This document shows, piece by piece, positions 1 to 5,430 of a stretch of 7,281 bases of DNA. The notes under the pieces were generated by a model. That model was given only the letters and a program-made list of their open reading frames with translations. It ran no database searches and had not been told where the DNA came from. This DNA is from an uncultured Thermoleophilia bacterium. GTDB taxonomy: Bacteria > Actinomycetota > Thermoleophilia > Gaiellales > F1-60-MAGs149. Numbering within the stretch: position 1 is the stretch's first letter; every line of letters starts with the position of its first letter. The DNA lies in assembly GCA_902806305.1 (NCBI GenBank), contig CADCWC010000197.1:1-7281 (forward strand). Reading direction: 5' to 3'. Position numbers and translations under genes: made by a program.

Positions 1-104
1 AGCGTCCGGGAGCCGACCGGCTGTCCCGTCGAGATGTGCTCCTCGATGACGCGGCGCAGGATGCGGCGGCGGCGAGGGGTGATGTCGTCGGCGTCAGTCC
101 TCAT
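1..104 (-). CDS. hrcA: Heat-inducible transcription repressor HrcA, N-terminal part only (runs off the left edge)
   Basis: Seen: ATG at 104-102, then about 34 codons to the window edge. The peptide reads MRTDADDITPRRRRILRRVI, followed by EEHISTGQPVGSRTL. The run [IV]xEEHIxTGQPVGSxTL is the diagnostic start of the HrcA winged-helix DNA-binding domain. Known of the family: HrcA is a dimeric cytosolic repressor that binds CIRCE operators upstream of groE and dnaK-type genes and is kept active by GroEL. Context: the ATG lies inside the end of hemW (11-base overlap, ATGAGGACTGA), so it is probably co-transcribed and translationally coupled with hemW; dnaJ commonly follows in this gene order but is outside the window. 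I see no CIRCE inverted repeat in this window. The dimerisation and inducer regions cannot be judged. Confidence 0.88.
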   Translation of the reverse strand, partial: MRTDADDITPRRRRILRRVIEEHISTGQPVGSRT

Positions 105-1221
105 CGCGGATCAGCCGGGCGACGACGTCGTTGGCCACGAGCCGCCCCCGGCGGGTCAGGACCAGTCTACCGTCGTGGCGCTCGAGCAGGCCGATCGCGC
201 CCATCCGCACGAGGCCCTCCTCGTCGAGCACGGCCTCGACCGCGGCCTCCTCGACGCCGTCGGCGAGGCGGAGCCCGAGCATCACGCGTTCCTGCACCCG
301 CACGGTCAGGGTGAGCGCCTCGTCGCGGGCCGGCGGCAGCTCGTCGCGGGCGTGCGCCTCGAGGTAGCCCGCGAGCCGCGGGCCGTTGGTCCGCCGCACG
401 AGGCCGAGCGTCGAGACGGCCCCCACACCGATCCCGAGGTAGTCGCGGCCCGTCCAGTAGCCGCGGTTGTGCCGACCCTCGTGGCCGTCCCGCGCGAAGC
501 TGGCCGTCTCGTACCAGCGGTAGCCCGCCGCCTCCAGTCGCGCCACGACGCGTTCGTAGTGGTCCTCGAGCAGCTCGGCCTGCGTGCGCAGGGCCGCGCC
601 GTGGTGCACGCTGAAGCGGGTCCCGGGCTTCGCCTCGAGCTCGTAGGCCGAGACGTGCTCGGGCGCGAGCTCGACGAGCGTGTCGAGGTCGCGCTCGAGC
701 ATCGCCGCCGTCTCGCCCGGCACGCCGTAGATCAGGTCGAGCGAGAGGTTCGCCACCCCGGCGGCCCGCAGCGTCGCGACGGCCGCCCGCACCGTCTCCG
801 GCCGGGCCCGCCGCTCGAGCGTGGCGAGCAGCTCGGGCGCGAAGGACTGCGCGCCCAGGGAGACCCGCGCGCCCCGGACGGCGAGCAGCTCCGCCAGCGC
901 GGGCGTGACGGTCTCGGGATTGCACTCCACGGTCAGCTCGTCCGTCGCGGCGGGCAGGCCGTCGAGCAGTCGGGCGAGCAGCGACGGTTCGAGCAGCGTC
1001 GGCGTGCCGCCCCCCACGAACACCGTCTCGGGACCGTCGTCGACCACGCCCGCCGCCCGCCGGAGCGCGAGCTCGCCGAGCAGCGCCTCGACGTAGGGTG
1101 CGTGCTGGGCGTGGCGTCCGGTGACGGTCACGAAGTCGCAGTAGCCGCACCGGTGCGCGCAGAAGGGGACGTGGACGTAGAGGTGGCGGACGGACGGCAC
1201 GAACCCATTGTCGCGGAGCAC
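94..1221 (-). CDS. hemW: HemW, radical-SAM heme chaperone (formerly HemN-like coproporphyrinogen oxidase)
   Basis: With the start used here the protein is 375 aa, normal for HemW. Near the N-terminus LYVHVPFC leads into C21-AHR-C25-GY-C28-DF, the CxxxCxxC cluster that binds the 4Fe-4S/SAM centre. The residue after Cys28 is Asp-Phe, not the extra Cys of true HemN, so this is HemW and not the oxidase. GGGTP (70-74) is the SAM-contact motif. HNRGYW (251-256) matches the HNxxYW heme-binding signature of HemW. The C-terminus has the family's ERVMLGLRLADGV stretch and a winged-helix-like tail. Known role: binds heme and passes it to client proteins in the cytosol or at the membrane. Start: GTG at 1221 has GAGG seven bases upstream. 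GTG at 1200 is an alternative. An in-frame ATG at 1359 would add an Arg-rich, non-homologous 46 residues and overlap the divergent gene; I reject it. The gene is followed by hrcA with an 11-base overlap. Confidence 0.93.
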   Translation of the reverse strand: MLRDNGFVPSVRHLYVHVPFCAHRCGYCDFVTVTGRHAQHAPYVEALLGELALRRAAGVVDDGPETVFVGGGTPTLLEPSLLARLLDGLPAATDELTVECNPETVTPALAELLAVRGARVSLGAQSFAPELLATLERRARPETVRAAVATLRAAGVANLSLDLIYGVPGETAAMLERDLDTLVELAPEHVSAYELEAKPGTRFSVHHGAALRTQAELLEDHYERVVARLEAAGYRWYETASFARDGHEGRHNRGYWTGRDYLGIGVGAVSTLGLVRRTNGPRLAGYLEAHARDELPPARDEALTLTVRVQERVMLGLRLADGVEEAAVEAVLDEEGLVRMGAIGLLERHDGRLVLTRRGRLVANDVVARLIRDED

Positions 1222-1267
1222 CCCGCGCCCTCGGCGTCGAGGGGCGACGGCGCGGCAGCGCGGTACC
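1222..1267. promoter_or_regulatory. Short divergent spacer between hemW and the siroheme gene
   Basis: Only 46 bases separate the chosen starts of the two divergent genes, so both promoters must sit here or inside the 5' coding region of the opposite gene. I see no convincing -35/-10 pair on either strand; the spacer is almost all G and C. GAGG next to the hemW GTG is the only recognisable signal, a ribosome-binding site. If the plus-strand gene really starts further right (1358 or 1379), the spacer grows to about 136-157 bases. Confidence 0.3.
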
Positions 1268-2023
1268 ATGGCCCTCATGGCCATCGCCCCCGCGTCCGTC
1301 CGCCCGTGCGTCTGCGAGTTCGCGCTGCCGCGCTGCGACGCCTCGTGCAACCGCCGCATGCTCGAGAAGACGTTCTACATGGCCTGCCTCGACCTGAACG
1401 GCCGCTCCTGCCTCGTGGTCGGCGCGGGACCCGTCGGCCTGGAGAAGGTCGAGGGCCTGCTGGCCGCCGACGGACGCGTGACGGTGATCGCGCCCGAGGC
1501 TGTCGCGGCGATCCGCGAGCTGCACGAGCGCGGCGAGATCGAGTGGATCGAGCGGCGGTACGAGACCGGTGACCTCGAGGGTCGCTTCCTCGTCGTGGCG
1601 GCCACCGAGGACACCGAGCTCAACGTGCGCGTGTTCCGGGACGCCGAGCGCCGCGCCATGCTCGTCAACGTCGTCGACGTGCCGCCGCTCTGCAACTTCA
1701 TCCTGCCCGCCATCGTGCGCACCGGGCCGATCGCCATCGCGATCTCGACGTCGGGCGCGAGCCCGGCGCTCGCCAAGCGCATGAAGCGGGAGATCGCCGA
1801 GGCCTACGGCCCGGCCCACGCGCGTCTGGCCGAGCTCCTCAACGGCATCCGCGGCTGGGCCCGCGACACGTTCGCCACCTACGGCGAGCGCAAGGTCTTC
1901 TTCGAGGAGCTCGTCAACGGCGACCCCGACCCGATCGCTCTGCTCCGGGCGGGCGACGAGGACGCCGTGCTGGCGCTGATCGAGGAGCGCCAGGCCGACG
2001 CCTCCCGGCTCGTCGGCCGCTGA
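1268..2023 (+). CDS. Precorrin-2 dehydrogenase / sirohydrochlorin ferrochelatase-type enzyme (CysG N-terminal / Met8p / SirC family)
   Basis: 251 aa with the start used. Role of the family: NAD-dependent oxidation of precorrin-2 to sirohydrochlorin, in some members also iron insertion to give siroheme, the cofactor of sulfite and nitrite reductases; cytosolic. Seen: a Rossmann NAD site VVGAGPVGLEK (50-60); NVVDVPPLCNFI with Asp137, the position of the catalytic Asp in CysG and Met8p; STSGASPALAK (160-170), the conserved Ser/Gly loop. The C-terminal part (FFEELVNGDPDPIALLRAGDE) is helical dimer-domain sequence. There is no SAM uroporphyrinogen methyltransferase domain, so this is the stand-alone form; that enzyme must be encoded elsewhere. 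Start: homology begins near FYMACLDL (residue 36 on), so ATG 1358 or 1379 are alternatives. I chose 1268 because all 30 codons from 1268 to 1357 end in G or C, whereas upstream codons do not. No clear ribosome-binding site precedes 1268. Whether it dehydrogenates only or also chelates iron cannot be told from sequence. Confidence 0.9.
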   Translation: MALMAIAPASVRPCVCEFALPRCDASCNRRMLEKTFYMACLDLNGRSCLVVGAGPVGLEKVEGLLAADGRVTVIAPEAVAAIRELHERGEIEWIERRYETGDLEGRFLVVAATEDTELNVRVFRDAERRAMLVNVVDVPPLCNFILPAIVRTGPIAIAISTSGASPALAKRMKREIAEAYGPAHARLAELLNGIRGWARDTFATYGERKVFFEELVNGDPDPIALLRAGDEDAVLALIEERQADASRLVGR

Positions 2024-2032
2024 GGCCCGACG
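2011..2032. terminator. Hairpin in the convergent gap, possible bidirectional terminator
   Basis: CGTCGGCC (2011-2018) can pair with GGcCCGACG (2024-2032) with one bulged C, leaving a five-base loop that holds the TGA stop of the siroheme gene. It sits where two genes converge with 15 bases between their stops. There is no T-run on either side, so it is not a classic intrinsic terminator. A competing stem GCCGAC (1994-1999)/GTCGGC (2012-2017) is also possible. In a genome this GC-rich, short stems arise by chance. Confidence 0.35.
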
Positions 2033-2038
2033 GCTCGG

Positions 2039-5000
2039 TCACGAGGCCGTTCCGGGCGTGAGGCGCCCGCGCTGCACGAGCCGCTCGAGGGCGGCCACGG
2101 CCTCGTCCCAGAACTGCGTGCCGCTGTGGCGCCGGCACTCCTCGACGGCGGCCTCCACGGGCATGCCCGGGCGGTAGGGGCGCTCGCTCGTCATCACGTC
2201 CCACGCGTCGGCGAGCGCCAGGAGCCGCGCGCCGTCCGCGATCTCCGAGGCCCGCAGGCCGTCCGGATACCCTGTCCCGTCGAGCCGCTCGTGGTGCCCG
2301 CGCACCCAGGCGACCTGCTCGGGCGCGAGGATCTCGCCGACGATCTGGGCGCCGAGGGCGGCGTGGACCTTCACCTGCTCGAACTCCACGGGGCCGAGCG
2401 GCCCGGGTCGCAGCAGGATCGCATCGGGGACGCCGATCTTGCCCACGTCGTGGATCAGGCCCGCCTCGTGCAGGTGCACGAGGTCCTCCGCGTCCCAGCC
2501 GAGCTCCTCGGCCAGCATCCGCGCCACCGCGGCCACACGTTCGGAGTGGCGTTGCGTGGAGGGGTCCTTGGCGTCGACGGCCCGGGCCAACGCCCGGATG
2601 CCGACCACGGCGTGCGCGTGGGCGAGCGCCTCGGCGCGCTGGCGCACCGAGAGCTCCGCCACGTCCTCGGGCGTGTAGCGGCAGACGCGGTTGCGCCCGT
2701 GCTCCTTGACCCAGTAGAGCGCGCCGTCGGCGAAGCGGACGAGCTGCTCGGCGTCCGCGGCCTGCTCCAGGTCGGCCACGCCGATCGAGACGCTCAGCGG
2801 CACGCCGACGATCCGTCCCGCTGTGGCCGCCAGGCTCCGCACGCGCTCCGCGACGGCCAGGGCGTCGTCGGGGGAGGCCTCCGGCATCAGCAGGGCGAGC
2901 TCGTCGCCGCCGACGCGGGCGAAGAGGTCGCTCGCGCGCAGCACCGGGACGATCTGGCGCGCCAGTGCGACGAGCACCTGGTCGCCGACCTGGTGGCCGA
3001 GCGCGTCGTTGATCTGCTTGAACGAGTCGACGTCGATCAACGCCAGGCACAGCCCGCGGCCGTGCCGGTGCGCGCGCTCCACCTCGACCAGGAGCCGCTC
3101 CTGGAAGGTGCGGTGGTTCGCGAGGCCGGTCAAGGGGTCGGTGAAGGCCTGGTTCGCGAGCCGCTCCCGCGCCTCCGCGTTCGCGATCGCGAGGCCGACG
3201 AGCTCTGCGAACGACTCGAGGCTCTCCTGCGCCGCGCCCTCGAGGGGCGCGGCGCTCGACTGCACCCCGATGGCGCCCCAGACGCGGCCGCCGACCACGA
3301 TCGGCGTGCGGAGCTCGCGGTTCGGCGCCCCCGCCGGGCGGGGCAGCGGGTCGCACCGGGAGAGCTCCCGCGTCGGGTCGTCCGGCGCGACCCGCACCGT
3401 CTCCCCCGTCGCCGGCCCGTGGATCTCGGGCTGCGCGTCCGCCCCGACCACCGTGACGTGGTCTGCGTCCTCGAACCGCCAGACGACGCCGACGTCGGCG
3501 CCGTGCAGCGACCGCACCTCGCGCGCAACGAGCGCGAAGACCTCGTCCAGGGACACGGCGGCGGCCACCGTGGTGGCCACGCCGCGGAGCGCCGCCTGCT
3601 GCTCACGGACGGCATCGGCGCGTCGTCGTGACTGGGCGTTCGCCAGCGCGAGCGACGTCAGGTGCGCGAACTGCGACAGCCGGTCCTCGTCGTCGGCCCG
3701 GAACGCCGGCTCGTCGCGGCTGACGACCACCACGCCCCAGATGCGGCCGTCGAGCATGATCGGAGCGGCCAGCTGATGCGGGAGGCCTGCCGACGGCACG
3801 TCGCCACGTCGTTCCGCCCGGCCGCTCGCGAGCACCGCCGTCGTGATCTCGTGCGGCGGCCGGTGCAGGCGCCCGGCACCGTCGCCCTCCTCGCCGACGT
3901 CGCCGGACAGCGCGAGCAGGTCGCCGTCGGGCAGGACCCGGAGGACCGTCCCGCCGTCCGCGTCGAAGAGGTGCAGGACCTCCTCGACCACGAGCGCCAC
4001 GACGTCGGCGGGCTCGAGCCCCGCGGCCACACCGGTCGCGAGTCGCCGGAGGGCGGTCTGGTCGGCCGTCACGCGGCGGGCGTGGGCGCGGACCTCCGCG
4101 TTGCCGACCGCGAGCGCGACGAGCTCCGCGAACCGGATCACGCGGACCGCCTCCTCCGGCGCGAACGGCCGCGTGCGCCGTCGCGCGGCGACCAGGAAGC
4201 CCCACACGTTCCCGCCCACGACGATCGGAGCGGCCACGCGCCGCTGTGCTCCGGCCGCTCCGGCCCGCCGGCTGCCGACCACGCCGCGCCCCTCCCGGAG
4301 CGCTGCGAGGGACGCGTCATCGAGGACGGGGATCTCCGCCCCGGGTCGACGGGACCAGCTGCCGACCGTCGTGACCGCGCCGTCGTCGTCGAACCAGCCG
4401 GCCACGCAGCTGTCGGCGTCGACCAGCCGGCCGAGCTCCTCGACCACGAGGCCGAACGCGCGCGACGGCTGTTCGGCGGCCGAGATGGCGACGGCGACGC
4501 GGTGCTGCGCCGCCTGCTCCGCCGCCATGTCGGACGCGAGCCGGTCGCTCTGGTGGACGCGCTCGGTGGTCGCCTCACGCTCCAGCGCGAGGTTCACGAG
4601 CGTGGCGGCCCGCTCGGCGGCGCGCAACTCGGCGAGCGTCGGCCCGCGCTGCTCGTCGAGCGCGCAGGCCAGGGTGCCGCGCGGCGTGCCGTCGGCCGCG
4701 AGCATCGGCAGCGCGAAGACGGCCCGCGGTCCTGTGGTCCGGACGTCGTCGGGCAGGCCGGCGTAGACCTGGTCGGAGGCGACCGCCTCGACCACCACCC
4801 GGCTCCGACGGCGGATGGCGGCCGCGCAGGCGCCGGGGGCCTCGCGGACCTCCCGACCGTCGATCACCGCGCGCCACGCCGCAGTCAGTCGCCCGCCGTC
4901 GAGCACGTGGAGACGTCCCTCGTGCGGCACGGTCACGGCGGCCTGGAGCGACGGCTCCTCGGACTCGAGCAGCTCGAGCGTCCGCCCGACGATCTCCTCG

Positions 5001-5092
5001 AGCGGCGCGTCGGCCACGATCGACGCCAGCACGGCGACCCGGCCGCCCTCGGCGACGACGCGCCGCCCCACCGTGCTGGAGCGGGTCAGCAT
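2039..5092 (-). CDS. Bifunctional cyclic-di-GMP enzyme: GAF x4 - GGDEF (GGDEL) - HD-GYP
   Basis: 1017 aa, no signal peptide or membrane segment, so cytosolic. Domains: GAF1 about 23-172, GAF2 195-333, GAF3 350-485, GAF4 505-640, GGDEF 645-815, HD-GYP 835-1005. GAF2-4 each carry PI[VM]xx[GD]Gx[VI]WG. GGDEF: DPLTGLANH (from 652), DVDSFKQIND, and GGDEL at 728-732 (Phe replaced by Leu, catalytic Asp/Glu kept), preceded by an intact RxxD inhibitory site RASD (719-722). HD-GYP: HSERV (849), HDVGK (881-885), HHERLDGTGYP (933-943) and DAWDVMTSERPYR, all metal and catalytic positions present. Expected activities: cyclic-di-GMP synthesis from two GTP (diguanylate cyclase), and hydrolysis of cyclic-di-GMP to GMP (HD-GYP), each gated by the GAF array; which dominates is unknown. 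The frame is open to GTG 5338, but the extra residues are Arg/Gly-rich and unlike any domain, so I start at ATG 5092, which has only a weak purine-rich site upstream. Converges with the siroheme gene. Confidence 0.93.
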   Translation of the reverse strand: MLTRSSTVGRRVVAEGGRVAVLASIVADAPLEEIVGRTLELLESEEPSLQAAVTVPHEGRLHVLDGGRLTAAWRAVIDGREVREAPGACAAAIRRRSRVVVEAVASDQVYAGLPDDVRTTGPRAVFALPMLAADGTPRGTLACALDEQRGPTLAELRAAERAATLVNLALEREATTERVHQSDRLASDMAAEQAAQHRVAVAISAAEQPSRAFGLVVEELGRLVDADSCVAGWFDDDGAVTTVGSWSRRPGAEIPVLDDASLAALREGRGVVGSRRAGAAGAQRRVAAPIVVGGNVWGFLVAARRRTRPFAPEEAVRVIRFAELVALAVGNAEVRAHARRVTADQTALRRLATGVAAGLEPADVVALVVEEVLHLFDADGGTVLRVLPDGDLLALSGDVGEEGDGAGRLHRPPHEITTAVLASGRAERRGDVPSAGLPHQLAAPIMLDGRIWGVVVVSRDEPAFRADDEDRLSQFAHLTSLALANAQSRRRADAVREQQAALRGVATTVAAAVSLDEVFALVAREVRSLHGADVGVVWRFEDADHVTVVGADAQPEIHGPATGETVRVAPDDPTRELSRCDPLPRPAGAPNRELRTPIVVGGRVWGAIGVQSSAAPLEGAAQESLESFAELVGLAIANAEARERLANQAFTDPLTGLANHRTFQERLLVEVERAHRHGRGLCLALIDVDSFKQINDALGHQVGDQVLVALARQIVPVLRASDLFARVGGDELALLMPEASPDDALAVAERVRSLAATAGRIVGVPLSVSIGVADLEQAADAEQLVRFADGALYWVKEHGRNRVCRYTPEDVAELSVRQRAEALAHAHAVVGIRALARAVDAKDPSTQRHSERVAAVARMLAEELGWDAEDLVHLHEAGLIHDVGKIGVPDAILLRPGPLGPVEFEQVKVHAALGAQIVGEILAPEQVAWVRGHHERLDGTGYPDGLRASEIADGARLLALADAWDVMTSERPYRPGMPVEAAVEECRRHSGTQFWDEAVAALERLVQRGRLTPGTAS

Positions 5093-5334
5093 CCGCCCCG
5101 CCGGGCAAGGCGCGCGACGTCCACGTCGCTGTCGCGGACGGATGGCTCCGGCCGCGGCGACACGCCGCTCCCCTGCTCGACCCTCATACGCACGCCCCCG
5201 CTGGACACCTCTCGGACGGTCTGCAGGGTCGCGGTCGCCGCTCGTGCTCCCGACGGCCCACGCCGCCGGGCCGGGACCCCCCCCACCGGCTCCTCGTCGA
5301 TGAGCCGGCAGTCCCCGGGGCGTTCGCCCCGCAC
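5086..5334 (-). CDS. Possible upstream ORF in the leader of the GAF-GGDEF-HD-GYP gene (82 aa, unrecognised)
   Basis: Starts with GTG at 5334 and ends with TGA at 5088-5086, overlapping the next gene's ATG as ATGCTGA, the arrangement of translationally coupled genes. The start lies where a promoter at 5339-5365 would place the transcription start, so it could be leaderless, which is common in actinobacteria. An internal ATG at 5187 would give 33 aa ending VDVARLARRGGC. By hand count about 86-89% of its codons end in G or C, somewhat below the real neighbours. The product is Arg/Gly/Val-rich with no domain I recognise. Open frames this long are frequent by chance at this GC content, and the stretch also forms strong hairpins, so this is a tentative call. 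Confidence 0.22.
   Translation of the reverse strand: MRGERPGDCRLIDEEPVGGVPARRRGPSGARAATATLQTVREVSSGGVRMRVEQGSGVSPRPEPSVRDSDVDVARLARRGGC
5114..5129. repeat. Near-perfect inverted repeat 22 bases upstream of the ATG
   Basis: GCGACGT-CC-ACGTCGC: 7-base arms with a 2-base centre. It could be a binding site for a dimeric regulator or part of an RNA fold near the ribosome-binding region. It also falls inside the possible small ORF, where it would encode Asp/Val codons, so chance or coding constraint could explain it. Confidence 0.4.
5273..5330 (-). promoter_or_regulatory. Structured 5' leader: consecutive hairpins at the predicted RNA start
   Basis: Read on the minus strand: first GGGGC-GAAC-GCCCC (5330-5317, extendable to 6 pairs), then, one base later, GGGAC (5315-5311) pairing with GTCCC (5277-5273) and enclosing a second perfect 7-pair stem CCGGCTC/GAGCCGG (5308-5302 with 5292-5286) around a 9-base loop. 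The first hairpin begins within a few bases of the transcription start predicted from the promoter at 5339-5365. This could stabilise the mRNA, act as a cis-regulatory RNA, or be chance folding in GC-rich DNA. It does not match the conserved bases of the cyclic-di-GMP-I (GEMM) riboswitch that I know. Confidence 0.35.
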
Positions 5335-5338
5335 CCAC

Positions 5339-5365
5339 GTCTTACAGCCTACTCATCCGAGTCAA
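5339..5365 (-). promoter_or_regulatory. Sigma-70-like promoter for the GAF-GGDEF-HD-GYP gene
   Basis: TTGACT at 5365-5360 (five of six to TTGACA), a 15-base spacer, and TAAGAC at 5344-5339 as a weak -10. It lies in the only patch of this region that is not almost pure G and C. Predicted start of RNA is about 5332. The short spacer and poor -10 are against it; the good -35 and the local base composition are for it. Confidence 0.42.
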
Positions 5366-5372
5366 GACCCCG

Positions 5373-5384
5373 CCGCCCGGGCGG
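5373..5384. repeat. 12-base perfect palindrome just upstream of the -35 element
   Basis: CCGCCCGGGCGG reads the same on both strands and sits 8 bases upstream (in minus-strand sense) of TTGACT. It could be an operator for a dimeric regulator of the downstream gene or the foot of a terminator hairpin of the EAL gene. No T-run follows. A palindrome of only G and C is not rare in such DNA. Confidence 0.3.
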
Positions 5385-5413
5385 TCGGCCGGACGCTCGG
5401 CGGGCGCAGATCG

Positions 5414-5430
5414 GCCGAGGTGAACTCGGC
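5414..5430 (-). terminator. Hairpin over the stop of the GAF-GGDEF-EAL gene
   Basis: On the minus strand GCCGAG-TTCAC-CTCGGC forms a 6-pair stem with a 5-base loop, starting with the last base of the TAG stop. No T-run follows, so termination is uncertain; read-through into the next cyclic-di-GMP gene on the same strand is possible. Confidence 0.3.

Larger units (their letters stand above)
5093..5429. other. 337-base intergenic region between the two cyclic-di-GMP genes
   Basis: This is the longest stretch without an assured gene. In minus-strand order it holds a hairpin over the EAL gene's stop (5414-5430), a 12-base palindrome (5373-5384), a TTGACT promoter-like element (5339-5365) in the only A/T-richer patch of the region, a group of hairpins (5273-5330), a possible small ORF (5086-5334) and an inverted repeat just before the downstream ATG (5114-5129). 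If the promoter is real, the second gene has a leader of about 240 nucleotides. The plus strand shows nothing convincing. Confidence 0.7.

Noticed and set aside
1200..1400. CIRCE operator near hemW/hrcA
   Set aside because: No TTAGCACTC-N9-GAGTGCTAA-like repeat on either strand here.
34..1572. Long open frame on the plus strand opposite hemW (512 codons)
   Set aside because: Composition is Arg/His/Pro/Gly-rich with no domain; the minus strand encodes an unmistakable HemW.
167..1819. Long open frame on the minus strand overlapping hemW and the siroheme gene (550 codons)
   Set aside because: Arg/Ala/Gly-rich shadow of two clear genes; no motif.
1914..3356. Second minus-strand frame inside the HD-GYP gene
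   Set aside because: Arg/Pro/Gly-rich shadow frame; the HD-GYP and GGDEF motifs are in the other frame.
2126..3631. Plus-strand open frame opposite the HD-GYP gene (501 codons)
   Set aside because: Antisense shadow in GC-rich DNA with no recognisable domain.
3757..4237. 14-base direct repeat GATCGGAGCGGCCA within the GAF region
   Set aside because: It encodes the same (W/L)AAPI motif in GAF2 and GAF3, so it is explained by domain duplication and not a mobile or regulatory repeat.
5093..5338. N-terminal extension of the HD-GYP protein to GTG 5338
   Set aside because: The extra residues are Gly/Arg/Pro-rich, match no domain, and precede a natural ATG close to the first GAF.
5093..5338. Cyclic-di-GMP-I (GEMM) riboswitch in the leader
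   Set aside because: I could not find the conserved GGGCAAACC-like and GACGCAAAGC-like segments on the transcribed strand; hairpins alone are not enough.
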